This document shows positions 25,783 to 33,535 of a stretch of DNA of 64,000 nucleotides, piece by piece. Below the pieces are notes generated by a model. That model ran no database searches. It was not told the DNA's origin and was given only the letters and a program-made list of their open reading frames with translations. Source of the DNA: Nonomuraea sp. SYSU D8015 (GTDB lineage: Bacteria; Actinomycetota; Actinomycetes; Streptosporangiales; Streptosporangiaceae); assembly GCF_008065375.1 (NCBI RefSeq), contig NZ_VJYI01000002.1, positions 868,001 through 932,000 of the forward strand, in the 5' to 3' direction. Numbering within the stretch: position 1 is the stretch's first letter; each line of letters begins with the position of its first letter. The translations under genes and the position numbers were made by a program.

Positions 25783-27261
25783 CTACGCGAAGCCCCGCAC
25801 CAGGGCCGTGATCAGCGAGATCAGCGTGACCGGTGCCATCACCGCGACCGCCGCCGTGGTCACGCCCGGCCCCGGCAGGACGCGGGCGAGCACACGTGTG
25901 GCCGCCTGGCGCACCGGCCCCGCGCCGGGCAGCACGAACAACCCGAGCGTGTAGACGCCCGTGGCGAAGGACGCCGCGTGAGCGGCTCTCATCCCGAGGA
26001 CGCTGTCCAGCAAGAACGAGGCCAGCAAGCCGACCGCCAGCGCCAGCAGCACGTGCCCCACCGTCACGAGCAGGGCCCTGAACAACGTCTGCCGGTTCTC
26101 GCCGAAGAAGAGGTATTCGCCGATGCGCAGCGCCAGTGAGAGCCCGGCCGCCAGGGTGCCCACGACGACCGGCATGGCGACGGTCAGCGCCACCAGCGTG
26201 GCGAGCAGCAGCACCCCGACGAGCCGCCTGCTGCGCAGGAACGGCTGGAAGTCGGCGGGCGGTGTGTACGGCGGCGGCTGGGGCGCGGGGAAGTCCGCCA
26301 CCCGCTGCTCGGTGCGCGGCATCGGCGGCTGGACCGGGGCCGGGACCGGCGCGGGCACGTAAGGCGGCGGCTGCCTCTGGCTGTAATCGACCGGCGGCAG
26401 CAGGTCGGAGTAGGTGTTCATGGTCAGCGTGCGGTCAGGCCGCAGGTCGGCGCCGGGAGCGGGGGCGTGATCGAGCGCCCTGGCCATCCGCAGCAGCTCC
26501 TGTGCGCTGGGCCGGGCCGCCGGATCGACCTGCAGCGCCTGCGAGAGCCAGCCGCGCAGCCACGCGGGCGCCCGGTCGATCTGAGCCAGCCCCTCCATGA
26601 TGTTGAAGCAGACCGCCTCGAACGTCCCCGTGCCGAACGGCGGCAGCCCCGTCGCGGCGAAGAACACCGTCGAGGCCAGCGCGTGCACGTCGGCCGCCTG
26701 AGTGATCTGCGAGTTACGGATGATCTCCGGCGCCAGGTATCCGGGCGTCCCAACGAACATCCCCGACTGCGTCAGCCGGGTCGCGTTCACCAGATGCGCG
26801 ATGCCGAAGTCGATGACGAGCGGCTCCCCGTCGACCAGCATGACATTGGACGGCTTGAGGTCCCGATGGATCACCCCGGCCGCGTGAATGGCCACCAGCG
26901 CCTGGCAGAGCCCCTGGGCGAGCCTGATGACCGCACACGGCTCCAGAGCCCCGTCGGACAGGACGGTCTCCTCCAGCGTGCGGCCCGGCACGAAACGCGT
27001 CACCACATAGGGCCGGCCGCCCGCCAGCTCGGCGTCGACCACCTCGGCCACGTACTGGTTACGCACCCGCCGCATGGTCTCCACCTCGCGGACCAGCCGG
27101 TCGCGCGCCTTGAGATCGGCGGCCACGTGCGGATGCAGCACCTTGACGGCCACCTCGCGGCCCCGGCCGTCGACCCCGAGGTGGACGACCCCCATGCCGC
27201 CCTCGCCGATCTTCCTGATCAGCCGGTACGGGCCGAGATGCTCCTGCGTCTGAGCGCTCAT
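25783..27261 (-). CDS. Membrane Ser/Thr protein kinase (PknB-type)
   Basis: 492 aa. The kinase domain (about 11-270) is complete: glycine loop GEGGMGVVHLG, K40 in VAVKVL, HRDLKPSN with D134, DFG at 151-153 and the GTPGYLAPE activation segment. A Pro/Gln-rich linker (about 280-340) leads to four or five hydrophobic helices (about 345-490). Unlike PknB there is no PASTA ectodomain; the C-terminus is a polytopic membrane domain of unknown role. The second of two ATG codons is used because AGGAGG abuts the first one. It converges on the MarR gene. Confidence 0.87.
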   Translation of the reverse strand: MSAQTQEHLGPYRLIRKIGEGGMGVVHLGVDGRGREVAVKVLHPHVAADLKARDRLVREVETMRRVRNQYVAEVVDAELAGGRPYVVTRFVPGRTLEETVLSDGALEPCAVIRLAQGLCQALVAIHAAGVIHRDLKPSNVMLVDGEPLVIDFGIAHLVNATRLTQSGMFVGTPGYLAPEIIRNSQITQAADVHALASTVFFAATGLPPFGTGTFEAVCFNIMEGLAQIDRAPAWLRGWLSQALQVDPAARPSAQELLRMARALDHAPAPGADLRPDRTLTMNTYSDLLPPVDYSQRQPPPYVPAPVPAPVQPPMPRTEQRVADFPAPQPPPYTPPADFQPFLRSRRLVGVLLLATLVALTVAMPVVVGTLAAGLSLALRIGEYLFFGENRQTLFRALLVTVGHVLLALAVGLLASFLLDSVLGMRAAHAASFATGVYTLGLFVLPGAGPVRQAATRVLARVLPGPGVTTAAVAVMAPVTLISLITALVRGFA

Positions 27262-27479
27262 CCCCGACGTCATCCTCCTGAATTCCCCCTCATCACGCCG
27301 CCTCCGCGCCCGCCGGCCCGGAGGTCCTCCCGTGACGTGTCCCCGAGATGCACCGTAAACGAAGAACGGCGTGAGCGCGGCGGCGTCACACCGGCGGGGG
27401 CGCCCCGCCTACCGAGGAGCCTAACGGCAGCAAGCACCTCTTCCGGGGTGAACCGGTATAGCCCCATGAAGGGGGCGCG

Positions 27480-28856
27480 TCAGCGTACGAGTCGCACGCG
27501 GATGCCGTGCGCGTCGGCGCGTTCGACGCCTGCCGCGTCGACGTTCGTGATGGGGATCAGACCGCGGACCTGACCGGTTCGGCCATCGTCCGTCATGCGG
27601 ATGATCAGCAGGCCCGGGTCCGTGCCGTGCGAGGAGTGCGGGTCGCCGGAGAGCGGGTTCGGGCCGCGCGTCGAGGCGAACACCCACGCGTGGTCGGGGG
27701 ACGAGGCGAACAGGTCCACCGTCGGGTCGGCGCTGAACGGAGAGGTCAGCGGCACCGTGTTGACGTGGGCGCCGGTGCGGCCGTCGAAGACCTCCACCAC
27801 GTTCCCGTCGCGGTCGCCCACCCAGACGTGGCGCTCCTTGGCGCTGACCGCGGTGCCGTGGGCGTCGCGGTCCGGCGCGTCGTCGTCGTACAGCCGCTCC
27901 ACGGGAGGCGTGTTCGGCGGGTTCGCGGCGGAGTAGCCGCTGCGCGGCAACCGGAAAACGCTGAACTGGTCGAGGTTGGCAGGGGTGCCGCCGCCCCCGT
28001 CGCCGAAGACGGCGCCCATCGCCTCGATGAAGCCGCAGCCGTTCGCCGGCACGTGATCGTCGTCGTACTCGCCGACGATGGCCATCGGCGTGGCGCGCCA
28101 GTCCACGACGAACATGCCGCCGCCCCGCAGACTGACGAAGACGGGGCCGTTGCCGGAGCGGTGAGCCTGGGGGCGGAGAGCGGTAGCTTGCGTGACCAGC
28201 GGAGCCCCCGTGCGAGCGCGACCATCAGACGCAGAGGGGATGAACGGGCAGATCGGTGCGTTGTCGGGGCGGGTCTCGGGGGACTGGCAGGGCGCGCCGT
28301 TCGGGGTGGTGCAGCCCGCCAGGTCGAGCGTGGCCGCGGGCTCCTGCGTGAACGCGCCGGCGCCGTAGTCGGTGCGGATCCGCTCCAGCTTCTTGCCGTT
28401 CTGGTTGGCGATGATCAGGTAGCGGTCGTCCTCGGTGGGCCAGAGGGCGTGCGCCTGCCGGGCGCCGCCGGCTCCGACCTCGGTCTGGAAGCAGGCGAGC
28501 GGCCGGCGGGAGGCCGCGTCGAAGATCACCACGTGGCCGCTGGCGACGAAGGCGAGCGCCGCGTGGGTGTCGGCCTTGTTGAACACGATCATGTGGGGTC
28601 TGACCGGGTTCCGGCCGGTGCTCGCCAGGCACAGGGACGAGGTGGCGCCGCCGAGATCGATCACGTCAGTGGGGCGGGCGGCGGAGAGCCGCTTGGTGAC
28701 GTCGGCGCCGTCGTACACGTGGACGGTGCCGCCGTGGGTGAGGCCGTTCGTGTCGGACTGGTCGACCAGCCATATCTCGTAGCGGTCCTTGGGCGCCTCG
28801 GCCGCCCCCACGGTGAGTGTCATCAGCAGCGCGACGATCATGGCACGCCATTTCAA
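27480..28856 (-). CDS. Secreted beta-propeller-like protein of unknown function
   Basis: 458 aa. The TTG start is chosen because GGGGGAGG lies 4 nt before it and it gives a proper signal peptide (MKWRAMIVALLMTL, cleavage near AEA). The mature part shows repeated strand-turn patterns of YVTN/NHL-like propellers: GHVVIFDAASRRPLACF, VWVGDRDGNVVEVFDGRTG and HAWVFASTRGPNPL. Cysteines occur in pairs (CTTPNGAPC), suggesting disulfides outside the cell. There is no known catalytic motif. It is divergent from the arsenic genes, but no link to arsenic is visible. Confidence 0.7.
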   Translation of the reverse strand: MKWRAMIVALLMTLTVGAAEAPKDRYEIWLVDQSDTNGLTHGGTVHVYDGADVTKRLSAARPTDVIDLGGATSSLCLASTGRNPVRPHMIVFNKADTHAALAFVASGHVVIFDAASRRPLACFQTEVGAGGARQAHALWPTEDDRYLIIANQNGKKLERIRTDYGAGAFTQEPAATLDLAGCTTPNGAPCQSPETRPDNAPICPFIPSASDGRARTGAPLVTQATALRPQAHRSGNGPVFVSLRGGGMFVVDWRATPMAIVGEYDDDHVPANGCGFIEAMGAVFGDGGGGTPANLDQFSVFRLPRSGYSAANPPNTPPVERLYDDDAPDRDAHGTAVSAKERHVWVGDRDGNVVEVFDGRTGAHVNTVPLTSPFSADPTVDLFASSPDHAWVFASTRGPNPLSGDPHSSHGTDPGLLIIRMTDDGRTGQVRGLIPITNVDAAGVERADAHGIRVRLVR

Positions 28857-28970
28857 GGCGCCTCCCCCGGCCTGTCTCCAGCACTGACTCCGTCCGCAGT
28901 GTCTCCGCGATCTCATACCAGGACAAGAGTTGATATTTCGCGAAAAAAAGGGTGTTCCTCCCGGTTGCTT

Positions 28971-28995
28971 CATCGACTATCGTCGATTATCGATG
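28971..28995. promoter_or_regulatory. arsR: Inverted repeat over the first arsR start codon
   Basis: CATCGA (28971-28976) and TCGATG (28990-28995) form an inverted repeat with internal ATCG repeats between them. The right arm contains the ATG of the first ArsR-type gene. There is no purine-rich ribosome site, so the mRNA may be leaderless and the operator may overlap the transcription start. Confidence 0.5.
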
Positions 28996-29328
28996 GATAT
29001 GGAGAAGGGACCCCTGGAGCGGGCCGCGGCCGAGGAGTACGCGAGCTGGTTCAAGGCTCTCGCCGACGCCACCCGGATCCAGATCGTGTCGCTGCTGGCG
29101 CGGCGGCGGACGCCGATGAGCGTGGGGGAGATCGTGGCCGCCTCCGGCGTGGGGCAGTCCACGGTCTCGCACCACCTGAAGATCCTGGCCGACGTGCGGT
29201 TCGTGCTGGTCGAGCGGCAGGGCACGTCAAGCCTGTACCGGATCAACGAGGCCTGTGTGAGCTGCTTCCCGACCGCCGCCGATGTGGTGATGGGCAATCC
29301 CGTCCCGGCCCCGCCCACCTGTGAGTGA
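28993..29328 (+). CDS. arsR: ArsR-family metalloregulator (first)
   Basis: 111 aa. The winged helix contains ADATRIQIVSLLARRRTPMSVGEIVAASGVGQSTVSHHLKIL. The usual ArsR ELCVCDL loop is missing: GEIVAAS takes its place, so the canonical alpha-3 site is lost. Cysteines instead lie at the C-terminus (EACVSC and a final TCE), which could be a relocated As(III)/Sb(III) site, as evolutionary variation of ArsR binding sites is documented. The stop overlaps the beginning of the ArsM coding region's ribosome site, so the two are co-transcribed. The ATG lies inside an inverted repeat. Confidence 0.85.
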   Translation: MDMEKGPLERAAAEEYASWFKALADATRIQIVSLLARRRTPMSVGEIVAASGVGQSTVSHHLKILADVRFVLVERQGTSSLYRINEACVSCFPTAADVVMGNPVPAPPTCE

Positions 29329-29338
29329 GGAGACCGTC

Positions 29339-30562
29339 ATGGCGTACGACGAGATCGTGGACCGCTACTCCCGGCTGGCCAGGGCCGCGGCCGTCGGCCA
29401 GGCCGTCACGGACTGCGGTCCCGACGCCTTCGAGCAGGGATCGTTCGGCTCCGCCGCCTACGACGACACCGGCGCGCTGCCCGAGGCGGCGGTGCGGGCC
29501 AGCCTGGGATGCGGCAATCCGGTCGCCGTGGCCGAGCTGCGGGCCGGGGAGACCGTGCTGGACCTCGGGTCGGGTGGCGGGATCGACGTGCTGTTGTCGG
29601 CGCGCAGGGTCGGGCCGCACGGGAAGGCGTACGGACTGGACGCCAGCCCCGACATGCTGGCCCTGGCCCGTCGCAACGCCGAGCAGGCCGGCGTGGCCAA
29701 CGCCGAGTTCCTGCAGGGCGCCATCGAGGACGTGCCGTTGCCCGACAGGGCGGTGGACGTGGTCATCTCCAACTGCGTGATCAACCTGTCCGACGACAAG
29801 GCGGGCGCGCTGGCGGAGGCCTTCCGGGTGCTGCGGCCGGGCGGCCGGTTCGGCGTCAGTGACGTCGTGACCGACGGGGACGCCGACCCCGGGCGGCGGA
29901 CCCGGGTGGAGCGGCGCATCGGGTGCGCGACAGGGGCCCTGTCCGTGGCCGCCTACCGCGAGCTGCTGCGCCGGGCGGGGTTCGTCGGGGTCCGCGTCAC
30001 GTTGACCGCCGACCACGGTGAGGGCGTTCACTCGGCGATCGTCCAGGCCGCCAAGCCGGCCGCCGGCACCGGGCTGGAGATCCGGCCCATGCGGGACGGC
30101 GACGCCGACCAGGTGCTGGCCATCTACCAGGCGGGGCTCGACACGGGCGAGGCCAGCTTCGAGACGACGGCGCCGAGCTGGGAGGGGTTCACCGCGGGCA
30201 AGCTGCCGGACCTGCGTTATGTCGCCGCCGACACCCGAACCGGCGAGGTCGTGGGCTGGGTGGCCGCCTCGGCGGTCTCCAGCCGGTGCGTCTACGCCGG
30301 TGTGGTCGAGCACAGCGTCTACGTCCATCCCGGCTGCCAGGCCCAGGGCATCGGCAGGGCGCTGCTGTCGGCGTTCGTCGCCGCCGGCGAGGACGCCGGC
30401 GTCTGGACGATCCAGTCCGGCATCTTCCCGGAGAACGCCGCCAGCCTCGCGCTGCACCGGGCGCTGGGCTTCCGCGTGGTCGGCACCCGCGAGCGCATCG
30501 GCCGCCACCACGGCCGCTGGCGCGACGTCGTCCTCGTGGAACGGCGCAGCCCTCTTTTCTGA
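29339..30562 (+). CDS. arsM: Arsenite methyltransferase fused to a GNAT acetyltransferase (ArsM-ArsN-like)
   Basis: 407 aa. Residues 1-240 are an ArsM: the SAM motif LDLGSGGGID, and four cysteines at 26, 58, 146 and 196, the pattern that binds As(III) in full ArsM enzymes. Residues about 246-407 are a GNAT domain of the phosphinothricin-acetyltransferase/ArsN1 type: MRDGDADQVLAIYQAGLDTGEASFE, VEHSVYVHPGCQAQGIGRALL (acetyl-CoA site) and GIFPENAASLALHRALGFR. The first half methylates arsenite. The second resembles enzymes that N-acetylate phosphinothricin and its arsenic analogue arsinothricin. GAGGAG 6 nt upstream fixes the ATG. It follows an ArsR gene directly. Confidence 0.92.
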   Translation: MAYDEIVDRYSRLARAAAVGQAVTDCGPDAFEQGSFGSAAYDDTGALPEAAVRASLGCGNPVAVAELRAGETVLDLGSGGGIDVLLSARRVGPHGKAYGLDASPDMLALARRNAEQAGVANAEFLQGAIEDVPLPDRAVDVVISNCVINLSDDKAGALAEAFRVLRPGGRFGVSDVVTDGDADPGRRTRVERRIGCATGALSVAAYRELLRRAGFVGVRVTLTADHGEGVHSAIVQAAKPAAGTGLEIRPMRDGDADQVLAIYQAGLDTGEASFETTAPSWEGFTAGKLPDLRYVAADTRTGEVVGWVAASAVSSRCVYAGVVEHSVYVHPGCQAQGIGRALLSAFVAAGEDAGVWTIQSGIFPENAASLALHRALGFRVVGTRERIGRHHGRWRDVVLVERRSPLF

Positions 30563-30586
30563 TATCGACGCCCATTGATATCGACG
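30560..30586. promoter_or_regulatory. arsR: Direct repeats before the second arsR
   Basis: TGATATCGACG occurs twice (30560-30570 and 30576-30586), 16 bp apart, about 20 bp before the second arsR start. ArsR-type operators often contain such AT-rich repeats near the -10 element. The first copy starts within the last codons of the upstream fusion gene. Confidence 0.5.
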
Positions 30587-30606
30587 GTTGCCGATAAGCT
30601 GAGGTC

Positions 30607-30954
30607 ATGGAGGAGTTGAACCTGCTGGAGTGCTGTCCGCCGATGGCGCACGAGCCTCTCGGCGAGCAGGAGGCGGCCGCTCTGGCGCGGGTCTTCAAGG
30701 CCCTCGGCGATCCGGTACGACTCCGCATCATCTCGATCGTCGCCGGCCACGAGGGCGGCGAGGCGTGCGTCTGCGATCTGACGGCGAGCTTCGATCTCGG
30801 CCAGCCGACGATCAGCCACCACCTCAAGGTGCTGAAGGAGGCCGGCCTGCTCACCTCGGAGCGGCGTGCCTCCTGGGTGTACTACCGGCTGGTGCCGGAC
30901 CGGCTGGCCCAGCTGTCCGCGTTGCTGACCCTGCCCGCCGAGGCGGCCCGGTGA
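30607..30954 (+). CDS. arsR: ArsR-family arsenic repressor (second)
   Basis: 115 aa. Winged helix: FKALGDPVRLRIISIVAGHEGGEACVCDLT, then FDLGQPTISHHLKVLKEAGLL. The cysteines C9-C10 near the N-terminus and C54/C56 in ACVCDL match the arrangement of the corynebacterial ArsR As(III) site. It is therefore the likelier arsenite sensor of the two ArsR proteins here. Its TGA overlaps the GTG of the aquaporin gene, forming a tight arsR-aquaporin-arsC operon with 4-nt overlaps. Confidence 0.94.
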   Translation: MEELNLLECCPPMAHEPLGEQEAAALARVFKALGDPVRLRIISIVAGHEGGEACVCDLTASFDLGQPTISHHLKVLKEAGLLTSERRASWVYYRLVPDRLAQLSALLTLPAEAAR

Positions 30955-31688
30955 TCCCCCTGCCGCGCAGGCTCCTGGCGGAGTTCACCGGCACGGCACT
31001 GCTGGTGGCCGTGGTCGTCGGCTCCGGCATCATGGCGCAGACCCTGTCTCCGCGGGACGTGGGCCTGCAGCTGCTGCAAAACTCCACCGCCACCGTCTTC
31101 GGCCTGGCCGTGCTCATCGTCACGCTCGGCCCCGTCTCCGGCGCCCACTTCAACCCGGTGGTGTCCCTCGCCGACTGGTGGCAGGGCCGGCGCACCCGTG
31201 CCGGCCTGTCCGCGGGGGAGCTGGCCTCCTACGCCTGCGCCCAGGTCCTCGGCGCGGTCGCCGGGGCGATCCTGGCCAACGCCATGTTCGACCGCGCCGC
31301 GATCAGCTGGTCCACCGCTGAGCGGGCGGGCGCCCCGCTGTGGCTCGGCGAGCTGGTCGCCACCGCGGGGCTGGTGCTGGTCATCTTCTGCCTGACCCGA
31401 TCCGGCCGCACGGCGGTCGCGCCCGCGGCGGTGGCCGGCTACATCGGGGCGGCCTACTGGTTCACCTCCTCCACCAGTTTCGCCAACCCCGCCGTCACCG
31501 TCGGCCGGGCCTTCTCCGACACCTTCGCCGGCATCGCCCCGGCCTCGGTGCCCGGCTTCGTCGCGGCCCAGCTCGTCGGCGGCGCGATCGGGCTCCTCCT
31601 CGTCCACGGTCTCTTCGGTCCGCCGCCGGCAGGCACCCCCGAGCCGGTCGTCCCCCGTCCCCAGGAAGAAAGAGGAGCCGCCTCATGA
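30951..31688 (+). CDS. MIP/aquaporin-type channel of the ars operon
   Basis: 245 aa with six transmembrane helices and two half-helix motifs: HFNPVVSLADW (first, NPV rather than NPA) and FANPAVTVGRAFSD (second, NPA). This is the aquaglyceroporin fold. In an arsR-aqp-arsC operon, as described for Sinorhizobium meliloti AqpS, the channel replaces ArsB/Acr3: arsenate reduced by ArsC leaves the cell as arsenite down its gradient. The GTG overlaps the upstream stop (GTGA) and its own stop overlaps the arsC ATG. No ArsB or Acr3 gene is in the window. Confidence 0.9.
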   Translation: MIPLPRRLLAEFTGTALLVAVVVGSGIMAQTLSPRDVGLQLLQNSTATVFGLAVLIVTLGPVSGAHFNPVVSLADWWQGRRTRAGLSAGELASYACAQVLGAVAGAILANAMFDRAAISWSTAERAGAPLWLGELVATAGLVLVIFCLTRSGRTAVAPAAVAGYIGAAYWFTSSTSFANPAVTVGRAFSDTFAGIAPASVPGFVAAQLVGGAIGLLLVHGLFGPPPAGTPEPVVPRPQEERGAAS

Positions 31689-32086
31689 GCGACAAGCCCA
31701 GCGTCCTGTTCGTGTGCGTGCACAACGCCGGACGCTCCCAGATGGCCGCCGGATGGCTGACGCACCTGGCCGGGGACACGGTGGAGGTCCGGTCCGCGGG
31801 CTCCGAACCGGTCGGCCAGGTCAACCCGGTCGCTGTGGACGCCATGCGCGAGGTCGGCATCGACATCTCCGCCGCCCGGCCGAAGATCCTCACCCCCGAG
31901 GCGGTGCAGGACTCCGACGTGGTCATCACCATGGGCTGCGGCGACGCCTGCCCGGTCTTCCCCGGCAAACGCTACGAGGACTGGAAACTCGACGACCCGG
32001 CCGGGCAGGGCATCGAGGCCGTCCGCGCCATCCGCGACGAGATCCGCGACCGCGTCCGCGACCTCATCGCCGACCTGAAGGGCTGA
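31685..32086 (+). CDS. arsC: Arsenate reductase, low-molecular-weight phosphatase type
   Basis: 133 aa. The P-loop CVHNAGR (C11-R17) and the redox cysteines C85 and C89 in GCGDACPVF give the three-Cys pattern of LMW-PTP-derived arsenate reductases. The motif KRYEDWKLDDPAGQ is typical. Electrons come from thioredoxin or mycothiol/mycoredoxin in actinobacteria; which one cannot be read here. It reduces arsenate to arsenite, which the neighbouring channel and ArsM can then handle. The ATG overlaps the channel stop by 4 nt. Confidence 0.95.
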   Translation: MSDKPSVLFVCVHNAGRSQMAAGWLTHLAGDTVEVRSAGSEPVGQVNPVAVDAMREVGIDISAARPKILTPEAVQDSDVVITMGCGDACPVFPGKRYEDWKLDDPAGQGIEAVRAIRDEIRDRVRDLIADLKG

Positions 32087-32149
32087 GGGGTTTTCGCGCG
32101 AGGGCCGGTCGGCAAAGAGCTGATCAGTCCTTCCCCGCGCGCCCGGCCG

Positions 32150-32412
32150 CCGGCGCCGTAGATTAGTCGGCGCAGCAGGACCTCGGCCGGTCCGCGGTGG
32201 CCGGCGACCCCGATCCACTCGGCCAGCGTGATCGACACCACCCAGACCGCGATCGCGATCCCGAGGGTCGCGGCGAAGCCCATGTCGTCGTGCAGGCCCA
32301 GGGCGAACGGGTAGAACAGCGCCACCCACACCGCGGCCTGGAACAGGTAGAACGTCAGAGCCCCGTGTCCGGCGTGCCGGTCACCGTCGGTGTGTTGGCG
32401 GGAATCTGTCAC
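32150..32412 (-). pseudogene. C-terminal fragment of a DUF418 membrane protein
   Basis: About 77 codons (HGALTFYLFQAAVWVALFYPFALGL to RGPAEVLLRRLIYG) resemble only the last third of DUF418 transporters-like proteins, which are normally around 400 aa. The ten codons in front (MTDSRQHTDG) do not belong to that family. The frame continues past the natural end into the arsC 3' end antisense, which is clearly not coding. A deletion has fused an unrelated start to this remnant. Confidence 0.6.
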
Positions 32413-32428
32413 ATGTTGTCATTCCAGC
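32396..32428. repeat. Copy 1 of a dispersed promoter-like repeat
   Basis: TGGCGGGAATCT is followed by (G)TC(A)CA and, after a short gap, CATTCC. An equivalent block lies at 33285-33317 in the same orientation. About two thirds of 33 positions agree. Both copies precede remnants read on the minus strand. Confidence 0.5.
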
Positions 32429-32469
32429 CACTTGGCCGGGTCGTCGGCCGGTTCCAGGATGGTCGTCAT

Positions 32470-32957
32470 GCATCCTGTTCGCGCGTCTGCTCGCCCGGCA
32501 CCGTGGGATGCGGCCGCGCCCGGACTATGACCCGGAGCTGCTGTTCCTGGCGTGCGTGCTGCACGACGTCGGGCTGAACGACGAGGGCAACGGCGGCCAG
32601 CGCTTCGAAGTGGACGGCGCGGATCTGGCCGCGGAGTTCATGACCGCGCGCGGCTTCTCCGCCGAGGCGGTCGACACGGTCTGCAGGCCGTCGCGCTGCA
32701 CACCTCGCCGGGGATCGTCGAGCGGCGTGGCGGGGTGTGCGCGTTGTCCAACGGCGGCACCGTCATCGACATCACCGCCCAGGGCAGCGAGTTCATCTCC
32801 GATGCCGACGCCAAGCTGATCCACGACGCCTACCCCCTGTTGTCCGCCGTACGGGCGTTGGTCGACGCGATCGTCGGTCAGGTCGCCGCCCGCCGGGAGA
32901 AGGGCCCGCCGATCACCGTGCCCGGCGAACTCGCCCGGCAGCGCAGCGAGTGCGGCA
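32470..32957 (+). pseudogene. HD-domain hydrolase, truncated and frameshifted
   Basis: One frame gives FARLLARHRGM then DPELLFLACVLHDVGL, GGQRFEVDGADLAAEFMTARG and VDTV. A second frame resumes at LHTSPGIVERRGGVC and continues GSEFISDADAKLIHDAYPLL and VPGELARQRSE. Together they cover most of an HD-domain protein of the cyanamide-hydratase-like group; the HD pair is in LHDVGL. A frameshift lies near 32680, the proper N-terminus is missing, and the 3' end is cut by the adjoining GlxA remnant. Not functional. Confidence 0.75.
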
Positions 32958-33285
32958 GCGCCAGCGCGAACGCCCCGGTGCAGATCGACACGATGCGTTT
33001 GCCCTGATCGTGTGCCCTGGCGAGCACCTCCAGCACCGCCGGCGCCGGTCGCGCATCCGTCGTGTAGCCCGGGACGATGGTCGTGTCCGCCTGGCGCGCC
33101 ACGTTCAGCCCGCCGGTCACCCGTACGGTGAAGCCCGCGTCCGTCGCCACCTCGCCCGGCTTCGCGGCGCACAACGTCATCCGGTACGGCGTGCCCGGCC
33201 GCTGCGCGAACACCAACGTCGGAATGCCGAGGTCGAAGGGGATCACACGGGGGAGGACGAGGACGGCGACACGGTGGACGGTCGT
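32958..33285 (-). pseudogene. N-terminal fragment of a GlxA-type AraC regulator
   Basis: Minus-strand frame: HRVAVLVLPRVIPFDLGIPTLVF, DAGFTVRVTGG, DTTIVPGYTTDARPAP and RIVSICTGAFAL, the DJ-1/PfpI-like domain that begins GlxA family regulators. The nucleophile-elbow Cys is in SICTGAF. After this it breaks off and joins the antisense of the HD remnant, so the AraC DNA-binding half is missing. No clean start codon remains; a TAG lies just upstream in frame. Confidence 0.7.
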
Positions 33286-33535
33286 GGCGGGAATCTATCG
33301 CACAGTGGCATTCCCGTTACCGCCGAGGAGTCTGGCCTCTTCAACGGCTTCCGCCGGGTTCGAGCCGGCGGAAGCCGTAGCCGTCGCGTGCCGGGTCCAA
33401 GTGCCTGGTGACCTGTTCGAAGAGGCGTTCGGCTCGTTCATAACATGCCTCTCCCAGGCCGTTAACCAGCGGTTTTATGGGTATCGGCCCGACGTGTGAG
33501 AGCGCCGATCGTACGCCGGACCGAGAGAGGTGCAT
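33286..33535. other. Spacer with repeat copy 2 and a coding-like remnant
   Basis: The second copy of the TGGCGGGAATCT block begins at 33285. On the minus strand 33341-33475 reads as a coding-like peptide with VNGLGEACYERAERLFEQ and YGFRRLEPGG, ending in TGA, but no gene family can be named and no start is convincing. The promoter of the aldehyde oxidase operon should lie in the last 60 bp. Confidence 0.4.

Noticed and set aside
31972..32412. The whole minus-strand frame overlapping the arsC end as a normal gene
   Set aside because: Only about 77 codons resemble DUF418; the first codons are foreign and the last third is antisense to arsC.
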